From NCBI GenBank assembly GCA_029781035.1, contig JAKOXK010000081.1:1-64000 (forward strand): a DNA stretch of 64,000 nucleotides, written 5' to 3'. Positions within the stretch are counted from its first letter, which is position 1. Every line of letters begins with the position of its first letter. This DNA is from Armatimonadota bacterium (GTDB taxonomy: Bacteria; Armatimonadota; Fimbriimonadia; Fimbriimonadales; Fimbriimonadaceae). Made by a program: the position numbers and the translations under genes. Positions 1 through 7,915 of the stretch are shown here, piece by piece. The notes under the pieces are model-generated. The model was not told the DNA's origin and did not search any database. It was given only the letters and a program-made list of their open reading frames with translations.

Positions 1-432
1 GCGCAGGCCCGCCCCGATCATGCCCGTCGTCGTAGTTTTTCCGTGGGTGCCCGTCACGGCGATCGTCCTCTTGCCTTCCAAGAGCCAACCCAGCACTTGA
101 GACCGTCGAAAAAGGTCACAACCCAGCGATCGCGCCGACGCCACTTCGGGCGAGGTGTTCAAGTCGATGGCATCGGTGAGCACGACTGCGTCTCCTCGCT
201 CCACGAAGTCGCCCGTGTGGCCGATCCAGACATCGATCCCCTCAGTGCGGAGCTCTTCGATCAATGGAGACGGCGTCGAATCCGTGCCTCGCACCCGGTA
301 GCCCCGGTGCTTGAGCATACGCGCGATGCCGCTCATCCCAGCACCGCCGATACCCACGAGGAAAAACGATTCCTTCGACCGCAGTGCGCTCCGGTCGGCA
401 AACTCCGTTTCGATCTCGTGCTTCGTCCTCAA
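1..432 (-). CDS. murC: UDP-N-acetylmuramate--L-alanine ligase MurC (N-terminal 144 codons, cut by window edge)
   Basis: Cytoplasmic ligase that adds L-alanine to UDP-MurNAc, the first amino-acid addition in peptidoglycan stem synthesis. The visible part holds the N-terminal nucleotide-sugar fold with VGIGGAGMSGIARML and the ATP loop TGTHGKTTTTGM, both diagnostic of MurC. The frame has no ATG near the expected start. A TTG overlaps the murG stop as TTGA, with an AAGGGAG ribosome-binding site just upstream, so I take TTG at 430-432. The gene is the last visible member of the dcw operon and continues beyond position 1. The product identity is firm; the TTG start is an inference from spacing and from the overlap style of the neighbours. 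Confidence 0.95.
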   Translation of the reverse strand, partial: MRTKHEIETEFADRSALRSKESFFLVGIGGAGMSGIARMLKHRGYRVRGTDSTPSPLIEELRTEGIDVWIGHTGDFVERGDAVVLTDAIDLNTSPEVASARSLGCDLFRRSQVLGWLLEGKRTIAVTGTHGKTTTTGMIGAGLR

Positions 433-1538
433 GAGACGAACGCTCCCTTTTCGACTGTTTGTCCGACCAGGCTCAAGATCCGGTCGAGGCTGTCAGGCAC
501 GTCCCAGGCTGCCAGTGAGTCGGCAGCCCGTTGCCTGCGCTCGGAGTCCGTGATCCATGCCAGGATCCTAGGCTCAAGGGAACCTGCGACCAGGTCAGTT
601 TGATCGAGGATGTCCGCCGCACCCATGTCGACGAACTCCTGGGCGTTGACCCGTTGGTGGTCTCCAAACGCGTGCGGATACGGCACCAGGACCGAGGGTT
701 TCCTAAAAGCCGCCAGTTCGGCCAGGGTCCCCGCGCCAGACCGGCAAACAGCCAGCGAACACGAAAAGAGCGCCGAAGCCATTTCCTCGGCGTCTAGGTA
801 TGCCTTGATCGTGTAATCCGAACCGACCGCAAGCTTGCGCAGGCTGTCCATTGTGGACTCGTAATGGCTCAGACCTGTCACGTGGAGCCATTGGACTTCG
901 GACCGGGCCATACGGACTGCGGTCGCCAGCGCCACGTCGTTGAGGGCGATCGAGCCCTGAGAGCCCCCCATCACCAAAACGATTGGCGTTGCTCTTTCCA
1001 ATGAGTGGGTCAGGGGCAAGGTGCCCTGTGCGCTGTCCCTCAAGGCCTGTCGGATGGGCATGCCGGTCCGGACGACTTTGCAGCCTGGAAACCACCGAGC
1101 GGTCGAATCGAACACCGTCGCAACGGCCCTGGCTCCGCGGGACAGCAACCGGTTGGTCCGACCGGGCACTGTGTTCTGCTCGTGAATGACGTATGGGATG
1201 CCGAGTTTTCGGGCCGCGTTGACAACGGGCGCACTGGCATACCCTCCCGTCGAAAAGACAGCATCGGGCCGTCTCTCGCTCAAGAGCCGGACGGCACCCT
1301 GCGTCGCCTTCAGGAGGTTGATGATCGATCGATAGCCCTTCGGTGTGTAAGGCCGGTAAACCGGCCCGCTCAGCAGGCCGTCAAACGGCATATCGATCCG
1401 TTCGCACTGAGCTTTTTCAATGCCACGAATGGAGCCGATATAGCGGACTTCCCAGCCCCGTCGGCACGCGCCCTGTGCTGTCTCAAGCGCGGGAAACACG
1501 TGCCCGCCGGTCCCACCGCCGGTCACGACCAGTCTCAT
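429..1538 (-). CDS. murG: MurG, UDP-GlcNAc:lipid I N-acetylglucosaminyl transferase
   Basis: Peripheral membrane GT28 enzyme that converts lipid I to lipid II on the cytoplasmic face. About 369 residues, the usual family length. The N-terminus carries the GGGTGGH glycine loop, followed by FSTGGYASAP and IHEQN, which are typical of the acceptor-binding domain. The C-terminal domain has the donor-site GSQGS and CRSGAGTLAELA segments. The frame opens 17 codons earlier (1589), but the ATG at 1536-1538 begins directly at MRLVVTGGG and has a GAGGAGG ribosome-binding site, so it is preferred. Its start lies inside the ftsW 3' end (56 bp overlap), and its stop overlaps the murC TTG. Confidence 0.96.
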   Translation of the reverse strand: MRLVVTGGGTGGHVFPALETAQGACRRGWEVRYIGSIRGIEKAQCERIDMPFDGLLSGPVYRPYTPKGYRSIINLLKATQGAVRLLSERRPDAVFSTGGYASAPVVNAARKLGIPYVIHEQNTVPGRTNRLLSRGARAVATVFDSTARWFPGCKVVRTGMPIRQALRDSAQGTLPLTHSLERATPIVLVMGGSQGSIALNDVALATAVRMARSEVQWLHVTGLSHYESTMDSLRKLAVGSDYTIKAYLDAEEMASALFSCSLAVCRSGAGTLAELAAFRKPSVLVPYPHAFGDHQRVNAQEFVDMGAADILDQTDLVAGSLEPRILAWITDSERRQRAADSLAAWDVPDSLDRILSLVGQTVEKGAFVS

Positions 1539-2691
1539 CCTCTGTCGCCTCCTCTCGGCCTTCTCGCAAAACTGATTGACACACTCCAATCGCCATCCAA
1601 AGAGCCATGAGGCTTGAACCCCCGGCGCTCACAAAAGGCATGGGGACACCGATCGGCGGAGCAAACCCGTTCGCCATCACGATGTTCGTACATGCTTGAA
1701 TGCCGATCCAACCGGCCACACCGCCAAGGACCAATTTACCGAACCGGTCGTCGGTCGCTCGGGCCAGAGTCATCAACCTCCAGGCGATCCCACCCATGAG
1801 CGCCAGCAAGCCCAAGGTGCCCACGAGTCCGAGTTCCTCAGCGATGGTCGTACTGATGAAGTCGGTCGTCGGTGCGGGCAACGTGTGTTTGGCCCGACCT
1901 TCGCCAAGGCCTACGCCGAACACGCCTCCCTTAGCCATGGCCGCCTCACTCTGGGTGGTCTGGTATCCGATGCCATCTATGTTGTCAACGCTCCAGCGCT
2001 CGCCATGGTGCAAGATCCGATCCATACGATAGGGCTCTTTCCATACGAGGACGCCTACGATCAAAGCACCGACCAAGGCCAGGGTGGCCAAGGAACCGCG
2101 GCTGACACCGCCCAAGACGAGGACGACACCGGAAACTACGACGATGACGACGGCCGTCGCCAAGTCGGGCTCGGCCACGATGAGCCCAGCCGCCACCAGA
2201 ACGAAGATCAAGGGCCACGACCTCGCAACGCGAGGAATCCAAACCCAATCGAGACGCTCGGCCCAATGGCGGGGAGGATGGGGCGGCTTGGGCGACGGTC
2301 GCCGTGAGGCCAGGACGACGGCCAGGAGCAGGATCACCGATACCTTGGCGAATTCGGCCGGTTGCACCATGAGGAGTTTGAGGTCGATCCAGCGCTTTGC
2401 ACCGTTGATCTCGGTTCCAACGACCTTGACCGCCACGAGTCCGAGGATAGTGACGGCGTAGAAGACCCACGACAGAACCCTCCACTTCTTCGGTGCGATG
2501 AGCCAGCAACCGAGCGCGGCCACGAGGGCACCGATCAGAGAAACGAGCTGACTACGAAACTCACGCGGGACGATCATGCCGTCGGCGGCTGCCCGGGCAT
2601 ATCCCGAGTCGAAGATCGCGAGCAGCCCCAAGACCGTTGCTGCCATCGCGAGCCAGAACAGCCAAGGATCCCATCGGATGGACTTTGTCAT
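1483..2691 (-). CDS. ftsW: FtsW-type SEDS peptidoglycan glycosyltransferase
   Basis: Polytopic SEDS protein that polymerises lipid II at the division septum together with its class B PBP partner (ftsI in this operon). About 402 residues with roughly ten hydrophobic segments. Diagnostic blocks are GVGLGEGRAKHTLPAP followed by TTDFISTTIAEELGLVG, and a final block MPFVSAGGSS. The frame begins at 2721, but ATG 2689-2691 has GAGGAG six bases upstream and avoids overlap with murD, so it is preferred. The C-terminal tail is hydrophilic and Arg/Glu rich and overlaps the murG start. The position between murD and murG is the classical dcw location, which favours FtsW over RodA. Confidence 0.94.
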   Translation of the reverse strand: MTKSIRWDPWLFWLAMAATVLGLLAIFDSGYARAAADGMIVPREFRSQLVSLIGALVAALGCWLIAPKKWRVLSWVFYAVTILGLVAVKVVGTEINGAKRWIDLKLLMVQPAEFAKVSVILLLAVVLASRRPSPKPPHPPRHWAERLDWVWIPRVARSWPLIFVLVAAGLIVAEPDLATAVVIVVVSGVVLVLGGVSRGSLATLALVGALIVGVLVWKEPYRMDRILHHGERWSVDNIDGIGYQTTQSEAAMAKGGVFGVGLGEGRAKHTLPAPTTDFISTTIAEELGLVGTLGLLALMGGIAWRLMTLARATDDRFGKLVLGGVAGWIGIQACTNIVMANGFAPPIGVPMPFVSAGGSSLMALWMAIGVCQSVLREGREEATEDETGRDRRWDRRARVSRA

Positions 2692-2701
2692 CTCCTGCTC
2701 C

Positions 2702-4096
2702 TCATCGTGGCGTCGCCGCACCTTGAAGCCAAGTCCCGGCCATTTCCCGAAACGCGTCGCCCCTCTCTCTAAAGTTGCTGTACGGATCTGCGCTCGCGCA
2801 ACCCGGTGCCAACATCACGGTATCTCCACTGACGGCTGCCCCGCAAGCGGCTTCAAAGGCGGACTGCATCGTTTCAAAGTGCGGCCAATCTCCTTGGAGC
2901 ATCGCGTTCATCTTCTCCGGATCGGGGCCGAACAAGTACACACGGTGTCCGGTTTGCCTCAAGTACTCGCCGACAGGGGCAAACTCGAGGTTCTTGGTCA
3001 CACCGCCGATCAGCAGGTGCTGCCGGCCTTTTGTGCTCCGACTGCTGGCGATCACCGCAGCCGGGTTCGTGCACATCGAGTTGTTGATGATGGTAACTCC
3101 GTCACGGACGCCCAGTCTTTCCATCCGGTTCGCCAGGCCCTTGAAGCTGTACAGCGCCTCGAGCATGCCAGCGTTGGGCCGCACGACGCGTGCGACAATC
3201 TCCCAAGCCATCATGGCGTTAGTCACATTGTGCTCACCGAAGAGCGGGAGGTCGTCCAGATTCGCTTCCATGTCCGAGAGCCAAAGGCGGCCGCCTTCCC
3301 TTCGCGCGACGCCGCTGCCCTGTTGACTTCCAGACGGACTGAAAGTCACGAGGGTGGCGGGGCCCGCCAAATTCCTTTCCACGTCGGCGAGCGTGACTGA
3401 TGGTTCGTCCAGGTTGACGATGACCGAATCGCCCGTCGTCATCGCGTTGAAGAGACGGAGTTTCGTTTCGAAGTAGTCCTCGAACCGCCGGTACCGGTCC
3501 ATGTGGTCGGGAGTGACGTTTGTGACGGCGGCCGCAGAAGGGCGAAAGGTGTTGGCCCATTCGAGTTGGTAGCTGCTCACTTCGGCGACCAGAAGTTCGC
3601 CTTCACGTGCCTTGAGGGCTGCCTCGGTCAAAGTCTGCTCGGGATATCCGCTGCCTGCGATGTTGCCGCAAAGGTGGGACGTACGTCCGGCCCCGCTCGC
3701 CAAGAGCCACATCATGACGGTGGTCGTGCTCTTGCCGTTGGTGCCCGTCACGGCGATTATTGGAGCCCGGGCGATGTGATAGGCGAATTCGACTTCGCTC
3801 CAGACTTCCCGCCCCCCACCGACCATGTCCCGGATCGCTGGGTGGTCGCGCGGGAATCCCGGAGAGACCACGAGCAAGTCAAAGTCTGCCGGATCGAGCC
3901 GTCCGTGCCACGCGGTGACCGCCTCGACCCCGGCCGCATCCAGGTCGTCGACAGCCGCGATTAGGGCAGGACTATCGTTCGGCTTTTGATCCAGCACCGT
4001 TGGGCGTCCGCCAAGAGCCAAGACAGCTTTGCCTAGGGCCAGTCCGCTGACTCCCATTCCCGCAACCGCCACTCTACGGCCCGAAAAGTCCCTCAT
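2702..4096 (-). CDS. murD: MurD, UDP-N-acetylmuramoyl-L-alanine--D-glutamate ligase
   Basis: Cytoplasmic ATP-dependent Mur ligase that adds D-glutamate to UDP-MurNAc-L-Ala. The product is 464 residues, within the family range. The N-terminus has a Rossmann-type GMGVSGLALGKAVL, the P-loop is TGTNGKSTTTVM, and NVTPDHMDRY matches the central-domain carbamylated-lysine/His region. The C-terminal domain contains NNSMCTNPAA. In many MurD proteins the corresponding block reads NDSKATN, so the N-S-M-C-T-N version is a small variation. The ATG overlaps the mraY stop by four bases (ATGA at 4093-4096), indicating translational coupling inside the dcw operon. Confidence 0.96.
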   Translation of the reverse strand: MRDFSGRRVAVAGMGVSGLALGKAVLALGGRPTVLDQKPNDSPALIAAVDDLDAAGVEAVTAWHGRLDPADFDLLVVSPGFPRDHPAIRDMVGGGREVWSEVEFAYHIARAPIIAVTGTNGKSTTTVMMWLLASGAGRTSHLCGNIAGSGYPEQTLTEAALKAREGELLVAEVSSYQLEWANTFRPSAAAVTNVTPDHMDRYRRFEDYFETKLRLFNAMTTGDSVIVNLDEPSVTLADVERNLAGPATLVTFSPSGSQQGSGVARREGGRLWLSDMEANLDDLPLFGEHNVTNAMMAWEIVARVVRPNAGMLEALYSFKGLANRMERLGVRDGVTIINNSMCTNPAAVIASSRSTKGRQHLLIGGVTKNLEFAPVGEYLRQTGHRVYLFGPDPEKMNAMLQGDWPHFETMQSAFEAACGAAVSGDTVMLAPGCASADPYSNFRERGDAFREMAGTWLQGAATPR

Positions 4097-5052
4097 CCTT
4101 GACCCCGACTATCCACCAAGATCCGGTACCAGCCCACGGCGAAAACGCTGCACACAAACTGGAAAAGAATGAAGCTCCAGACAACCCGTGATTCAGGCCA
4201 TCCACCAGCTTCGAACCCGTGATGGATGGGAGTCTTGAAGGGAAACAGCCTCTTGCCCTTTCGCAGCTTGGCGGACGCGACTTGAAGGGGCACCGGGACA
4301 ATCTCCAGGATCAGTAACAGCGATGCCAAGAGTCCGGGCCCGAGGAGTGCCCAATCTGCGCGGTTTGGATCGTGGAACACGGTCGACTCGACAAAGACGA
4401 GGCCGAACAAGGCACCGATGGGAAGCGAGCCCACGTCCCCCATGAAGACCTTGGCTGGCGGCGCGTTGAGAAACAGGAATGGCACGAGCGCCATGACAAG
4501 GGAGATCAGTTCGACGGACGATCTCGATCCCATCATCATGAGGCCGAGAGCGAAGACAATGCCGACCCCCCCAGCCAGCCCATCCATCCCGTCAGCGAAG
4601 TTGTAGGCGTTGGCAAAGAACAGGATCGAGAAACCCATCAAGGCGATGACCCCTAAGGGTGTTCGCGGCTGCATGCACCACAGTGCGAGGATCGGGACAA
4701 TCTCCATTCCGAGTTTGGGCATCCATCCTAGTCCTCTCTTCCCGGGGATCATTCTCGGCACCCAGTAGTCATCGAGGAACCCGATGAAAGCGAACCACGC
4801 CACGAGTCCCAATGTGTAGCCCGCACCGTCAACTCGACCCGCCAAGATCCCGGCGATCAACCCGATGACGACCATGAGCCCGCCCATGGTCGGCGTGCCT
4901 TGTTTCACAGCGTGCTCGGGCACATACTCGCTGATCGTCTGACGGCTCTTAGCCCGCTTGAGAAGGTTCAGAACGATTGGAGCAGCAAGTCCGGACGCGA
5001 CAAAGGCAACGACTGCGGCAACTAGAGTCTTGATCCCATCGCCGCCCATCAA
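4093..5052 (-). CDS. mraY: MraY, phospho-N-acetylmuramoyl-pentapeptide transferase
   Basis: Integral membrane enzyme that transfers phospho-MurNAc-pentapeptide to undecaprenyl phosphate to give lipid I. The product is 319 residues with about ten membrane segments. Recognisable blocks are KQGTPTMGGLMVV near residue 50, NAYNFADGMDGLAGG (usual form NxxNLxDGLDGL) and FMGDVGSLPIGA. The C-terminal cytoplasmic loop reads PIHHGFEAGGWPE, where most MraY proteins have PIHHHFE, so the third histidine is replaced by glycine. Start and stop overlap the neighbouring murF and murD by four bases each. The identity is secure from motifs and context between murF and murD. Confidence 0.96.
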   Translation of the reverse strand: MMGGDGIKTLVAAVVAFVASGLAAPIVLNLLKRAKSRQTISEYVPEHAVKQGTPTMGGLMVVIGLIAGILAGRVDGAGYTLGLVAWFAFIGFLDDYWVPRMIPGKRGLGWMPKLGMEIVPILALWCMQPRTPLGVIALMGFSILFFANAYNFADGMDGLAGGVGIVFALGLMMMGSRSSVELISLVMALVPFLFLNAPPAKVFMGDVGSLPIGALFGLVFVESTVFHDPNRADWALLGPGLLASLLLILEIVPVPLQVASAKLRKGKRLFPFKTPIHHGFEAGGWPESRVVWSFILFQFVCSVFAVGWYRILVDSRGQG

Positions 5053-6407
5053 GCCGGCTCCTCGAGCGCCCGCTCAAGGCCAAGGGCCCGGCTCCCTTTG
5101 ACCAAGGCGACGTCCCCTGGCTCCAACTGCTTCAGGAACTCCCGGACATGGGAAATATCAAGGTCGGCGTCGCTCACAATGTTCCGTGCCGGATAGCCAG
5201 CCATCGTAGCCTCGTCGGCGATGAACCGGGTCGGGCCCCCGGTCAAGAGGACAAGTTCGATCGGCGAGGCAGCCAGCGCCTTGCCGACAAGCCGGTGACC
5301 ACTTTCGGTGAAGTCTCCCAGTTCCTTCATCTCTCCGAGCACGGCAATCCGGCGCCCCGAGCACGGCACTTCCGAAACCGCCTGAATTGCGGCGACAGTG
5401 CTGTCAGGACTGGCGTTGTAGGTGTCGAGGATTACCGTAGCGTGCGCTTTCTGCACGACCTCCAGTCGGAGGGGCGGCAGTTGCGCAGACTCGAGGCACT
5501 CGATCGCCACGCGCACGTCCACTCCGGCCGAGTGGGCGGCCAAAACGGCGGCGGCGGCGTTTCTGGCCTGGTGCCTGCCCAAGGCGGACAGCTTGACCTC
5601 ACCCACTTGGCCATCCAACGAAATGCGGACCAGGCACGCGTCCCACGAGAGCGCCCGATAGCCGACGACACGACACTCTGCCTCTTGCGAGAAACCAAAG
5701 GACCTGACTTTGGCATGTGAACGGTCGCAGAGATCGGCCCAGAAGTCGTCTTCGCGCCAGATGACAGCTGTGCCCCGTCGTGGCAACGACGACAGCAGTT
5801 CGGCTTTGGCTTTGAAGATTCCCTCGCGAGAACCTACTTTCTCAATGTGCGCAGTGCCGATGCACGTCACGACACCGATCGTGGGTTTGGCGAAGGCGGC
5901 CAGATGCGCGATCTGGCCAAAGCCTCTCATCGCCATCTCGACGACGGCGACGGCTTTGCCCTCTGCGTCCTCCCAGACCAAAGGTGACGTGTACTCCGTG
6001 TTCTTGTTGGCTGGGCTCTTGAGCACCGGTCCCAGGGTCGAAACGGCGGCAGCGGTCATTTCCTTCGTCGTTGTCTTGCCGTTGCTACCCGTAATCCCAA
6101 TCACGGGCCCTTCAAAAGAAGCTCGCCGCCAAGCCGCAAACTTCGCGAGGGCGTTGACCAGGTTCTTGACCAAGATGTGCGGGACGTCAACCGGGTGTTC
6201 GACGAGCGCGGCAGTCGCACCGGCCTCGGCCGCTTGTTGGACGAAATAGTGCCCGTCGTGAGTGGCGCCCTTGATCGCCAGGAACAGGTCACCGGTCTTG
6301 ACCTCCCGGCTGTCGAGGGCAAAACCGGCGATCATCCGAAATGGCTCGACGCCATGGATGGAACCCCCGCAGGCTTCCGCGAACTCGCCAACCGAGATTG
6401 GCTTCAA
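5049..6407 (-). CDS. murF: MurF, UDP-MurNAc-tripeptide--D-Ala-D-Ala ligase
   Basis: Cytoplasmic Mur ligase that attaches D-Ala-D-Ala to the UDP-MurNAc-tripeptide, completing the pentapeptide. The product is 452 residues. An N-terminal substrate-binding domain contains DSREVKTGDLFLAIKG. The ATP loop GITGSNGKTTTKEM lies near residue 105, with NKNTEYTSPL shortly after and NAAAAVLAAHSAGV in the central domain. The C-terminal part has LDTYNASPDS, a hallmark of MurF (Asn-Pro-Asp-Ser), and VLGEMKELGDF. Four-base ATGA overlaps with murE upstream and mraY downstream place it in one polycistron. Confidence 0.96.
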   Translation of the reverse strand: MKPISVGEFAEACGGSIHGVEPFRMIAGFALDSREVKTGDLFLAIKGATHDGHYFVQQAAEAGATAALVEHPVDVPHILVKNLVNALAKFAAWRRASFEGPVIGITGSNGKTTTKEMTAAAVSTLGPVLKSPANKNTEYTSPLVWEDAEGKAVAVVEMAMRGFGQIAHLAAFAKPTIGVVTCIGTAHIEKVGSREGIFKAKAELLSSLPRRGTAVIWREDDFWADLCDRSHAKVRSFGFSQEAECRVVGYRALSWDACLVRISLDGQVGEVKLSALGRHQARNAAAAVLAAHSAGVDVRVAIECLESAQLPPLRLEVVQKAHATVILDTYNASPDSTVAAIQAVSEVPCSGRRIAVLGEMKELGDFTESGHRLVGKALAASPIELVLLTGGPTRFIADEATMAGYPARNIVSDADLDISHVREFLKQLEPGDVALVKGSRALGLERALEEPA

Positions 6408-7906
6408 ACCCCGACTCCTGACCGCTTCTGCAGTGCCTTGCGCGCCATTTCCTGGTCGCTCATATGATGTTTGACCCTCCCGATGATCTGGTAATCCTCG
6501 TGCCCTTTGCCCGCAATCACGACGACGTCACCTTCGTTCGCGAGCTCGACAGCCTTGGCGATCGCGGCCTCACGGTCTGGCTCCCTCAACCACTCGGCGG
6601 CAGCCACAAGCCCAGGCACGATCTCGTCGATGATTGCGTTGGGATCCTCTGTCCGAGGGTTGTCAGATGTGACGATCGTGAGGTCTGACAACCGGGAGAC
6701 GACATCCGCCATCTTTGGCCGCTTGCTCCGATCCCGGTCACCGCCACAACCGAATACGGTGATGATCCGCGCGGGGCCGATCTCTCTGACCGAGCTCAGC
6801 AGGTTCGCGAGGGCGTCCGGAGTATGGGCATAGTCGACAATGACGCCGAGTCCCAAGTCGTTTTCAACCGCTTCGAACCGGCCAGGAACAGGGGGGACAG
6901 TGCACAAGGCTTCGAGCGACTCCTCAGGGCTGTATCCCAATGCCGTCAGTGCAGAGAGGGCGGCAGTGGCATTGGCCACGTTGTAGTTGCCGCCGAACCG
7001 GAGCTGACCTGCGGGGCCACCGTCGACCGATAAGACCAGACCATCCACTCGAACGTCCGTTCCGACGGCGCGGAGCATGGCGTCGCTCGCCCCAAAAGTG
7101 AATGAAGGGCAGGGCAGGTCGGGAAGCCACCGACGCCCCACTTCGTCGTCGATGTTGAGACAGGCCGCGAAGTCCTTGTTCGATGCCGCCGCATACTCCG
7201 TGAAAAGCAGTTTCTTGGCAGCCTCATAGTCCGCCATCGAGCCATGGAAATCGAGGTGGTCCTGTGACAGGTTCGTGAAGACCCCGACGTCGAACCGAAC
7301 GCCTGCCAGTCTCCGCTGGTAGAGGGCGTGAGACGACGCTTCCAGGACGAAGGCGTCACAGCCGGCAGCCCGGGCTTCATCGAACTTCTGCCAGAGCTCG
7401 ACGGGAAACGGGGTCGTGTTCTCGAGGATCTGCATGTCCCCTGTCGTCTGAAAGCCGAGTGTGCCGAGGTACGCACTTGGGCACCCCAGTTCGACCAAGG
7501 CGTTCCGCACCATCCATGCCGTGGTCGTCTTCCCGTTAGTGCCGGTGATCCCGACCACTGCCATTTCGTCCGATGGCCGGCCAAACGCGGCCTCACAAAT
7601 CCGCCCCAAACCGAAGTTGAAAGCTTGTCCCTCGTCCACGAGACCGAGGACGGCTAGACCCAACGAGCGAGCGACCGCCACGGCTTCGGACCGGTGGATG
7701 ACGCAAGCGACAGCCCCGGACGCGGCCGCATCCGAGAGAAACTCGTGCGTATCGCGCGTGGCGCTCGGCATGCAGACAAAGAGCGAACCGGGCTTTACCG
7801 TGCGTGAGTCGGCTGTGACCCAAGACACCATCGGATCGGCACCCAAATCGGCTGAGCAACGGATGGTCGCCGATTCGACGATCTCGGAGAGACGCTTAGG
7901 AATCAC
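6404..7906 (-). CDS. murE: MurE, UDP-MurNAc-L-Ala-D-Glu--meso-2,6-diaminopimelate ligase
   Basis: Cytoplasmic Mur ligase that adds the third stem residue. The product is 500 residues. The N-terminal domain has DSRTVKPGSLFVCM, the P-loop is GITGTNGKTTTAWM, and NLSQDHLDFHGSM marks the central domain. The C-terminal domain contains TSDNPRTEDP. The D-N-P-R motif is the known determinant for meso-diaminopimelate rather than lysine, so the cell wall is predicted to be DAP-type. VIAGKGHEDYQ near the end is also typical. The stop overlaps murF by four bases and the start lies 9 bp after the ftsI stop. Confidence 0.96.
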   Translation of the reverse strand: MIPKRLSEIVESATIRCSADLGADPMVSWVTADSRTVKPGSLFVCMPSATRDTHEFLSDAAASGAVACVIHRSEAVAVARSLGLAVLGLVDEGQAFNFGLGRICEAAFGRPSDEMAVVGITGTNGKTTTAWMVRNALVELGCPSAYLGTLGFQTTGDMQILENTTPFPVELWQKFDEARAAGCDAFVLEASSHALYQRRLAGVRFDVGVFTNLSQDHLDFHGSMADYEAAKKLLFTEYAAASNKDFAACLNIDDEVGRRWLPDLPCPSFTFGASDAMLRAVGTDVRVDGLVLSVDGGPAGQLRFGGNYNVANATAALSALTALGYSPEESLEALCTVPPVPGRFEAVENDLGLGVIVDYAHTPDALANLLSSVREIGPARIITVFGCGGDRDRSKRPKMADVVSRLSDLTIVTSDNPRTEDPNAIIDEIVPGLVAAAEWLREPDREAAIAKAVELANEGDVVVIAGKGHEDYQIIGRVKHHMSDQEMARKALQKRSGVGV

Positions 7907-7915
7907 TGGACAATC

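Noticed and set aside
43-603. Plus-strand open frame opposite murC/murG
   Set aside because: Shadow of the dcw genes; no ribosome-binding site, no family pattern, while the minus strand encodes clear MurC and MurG.
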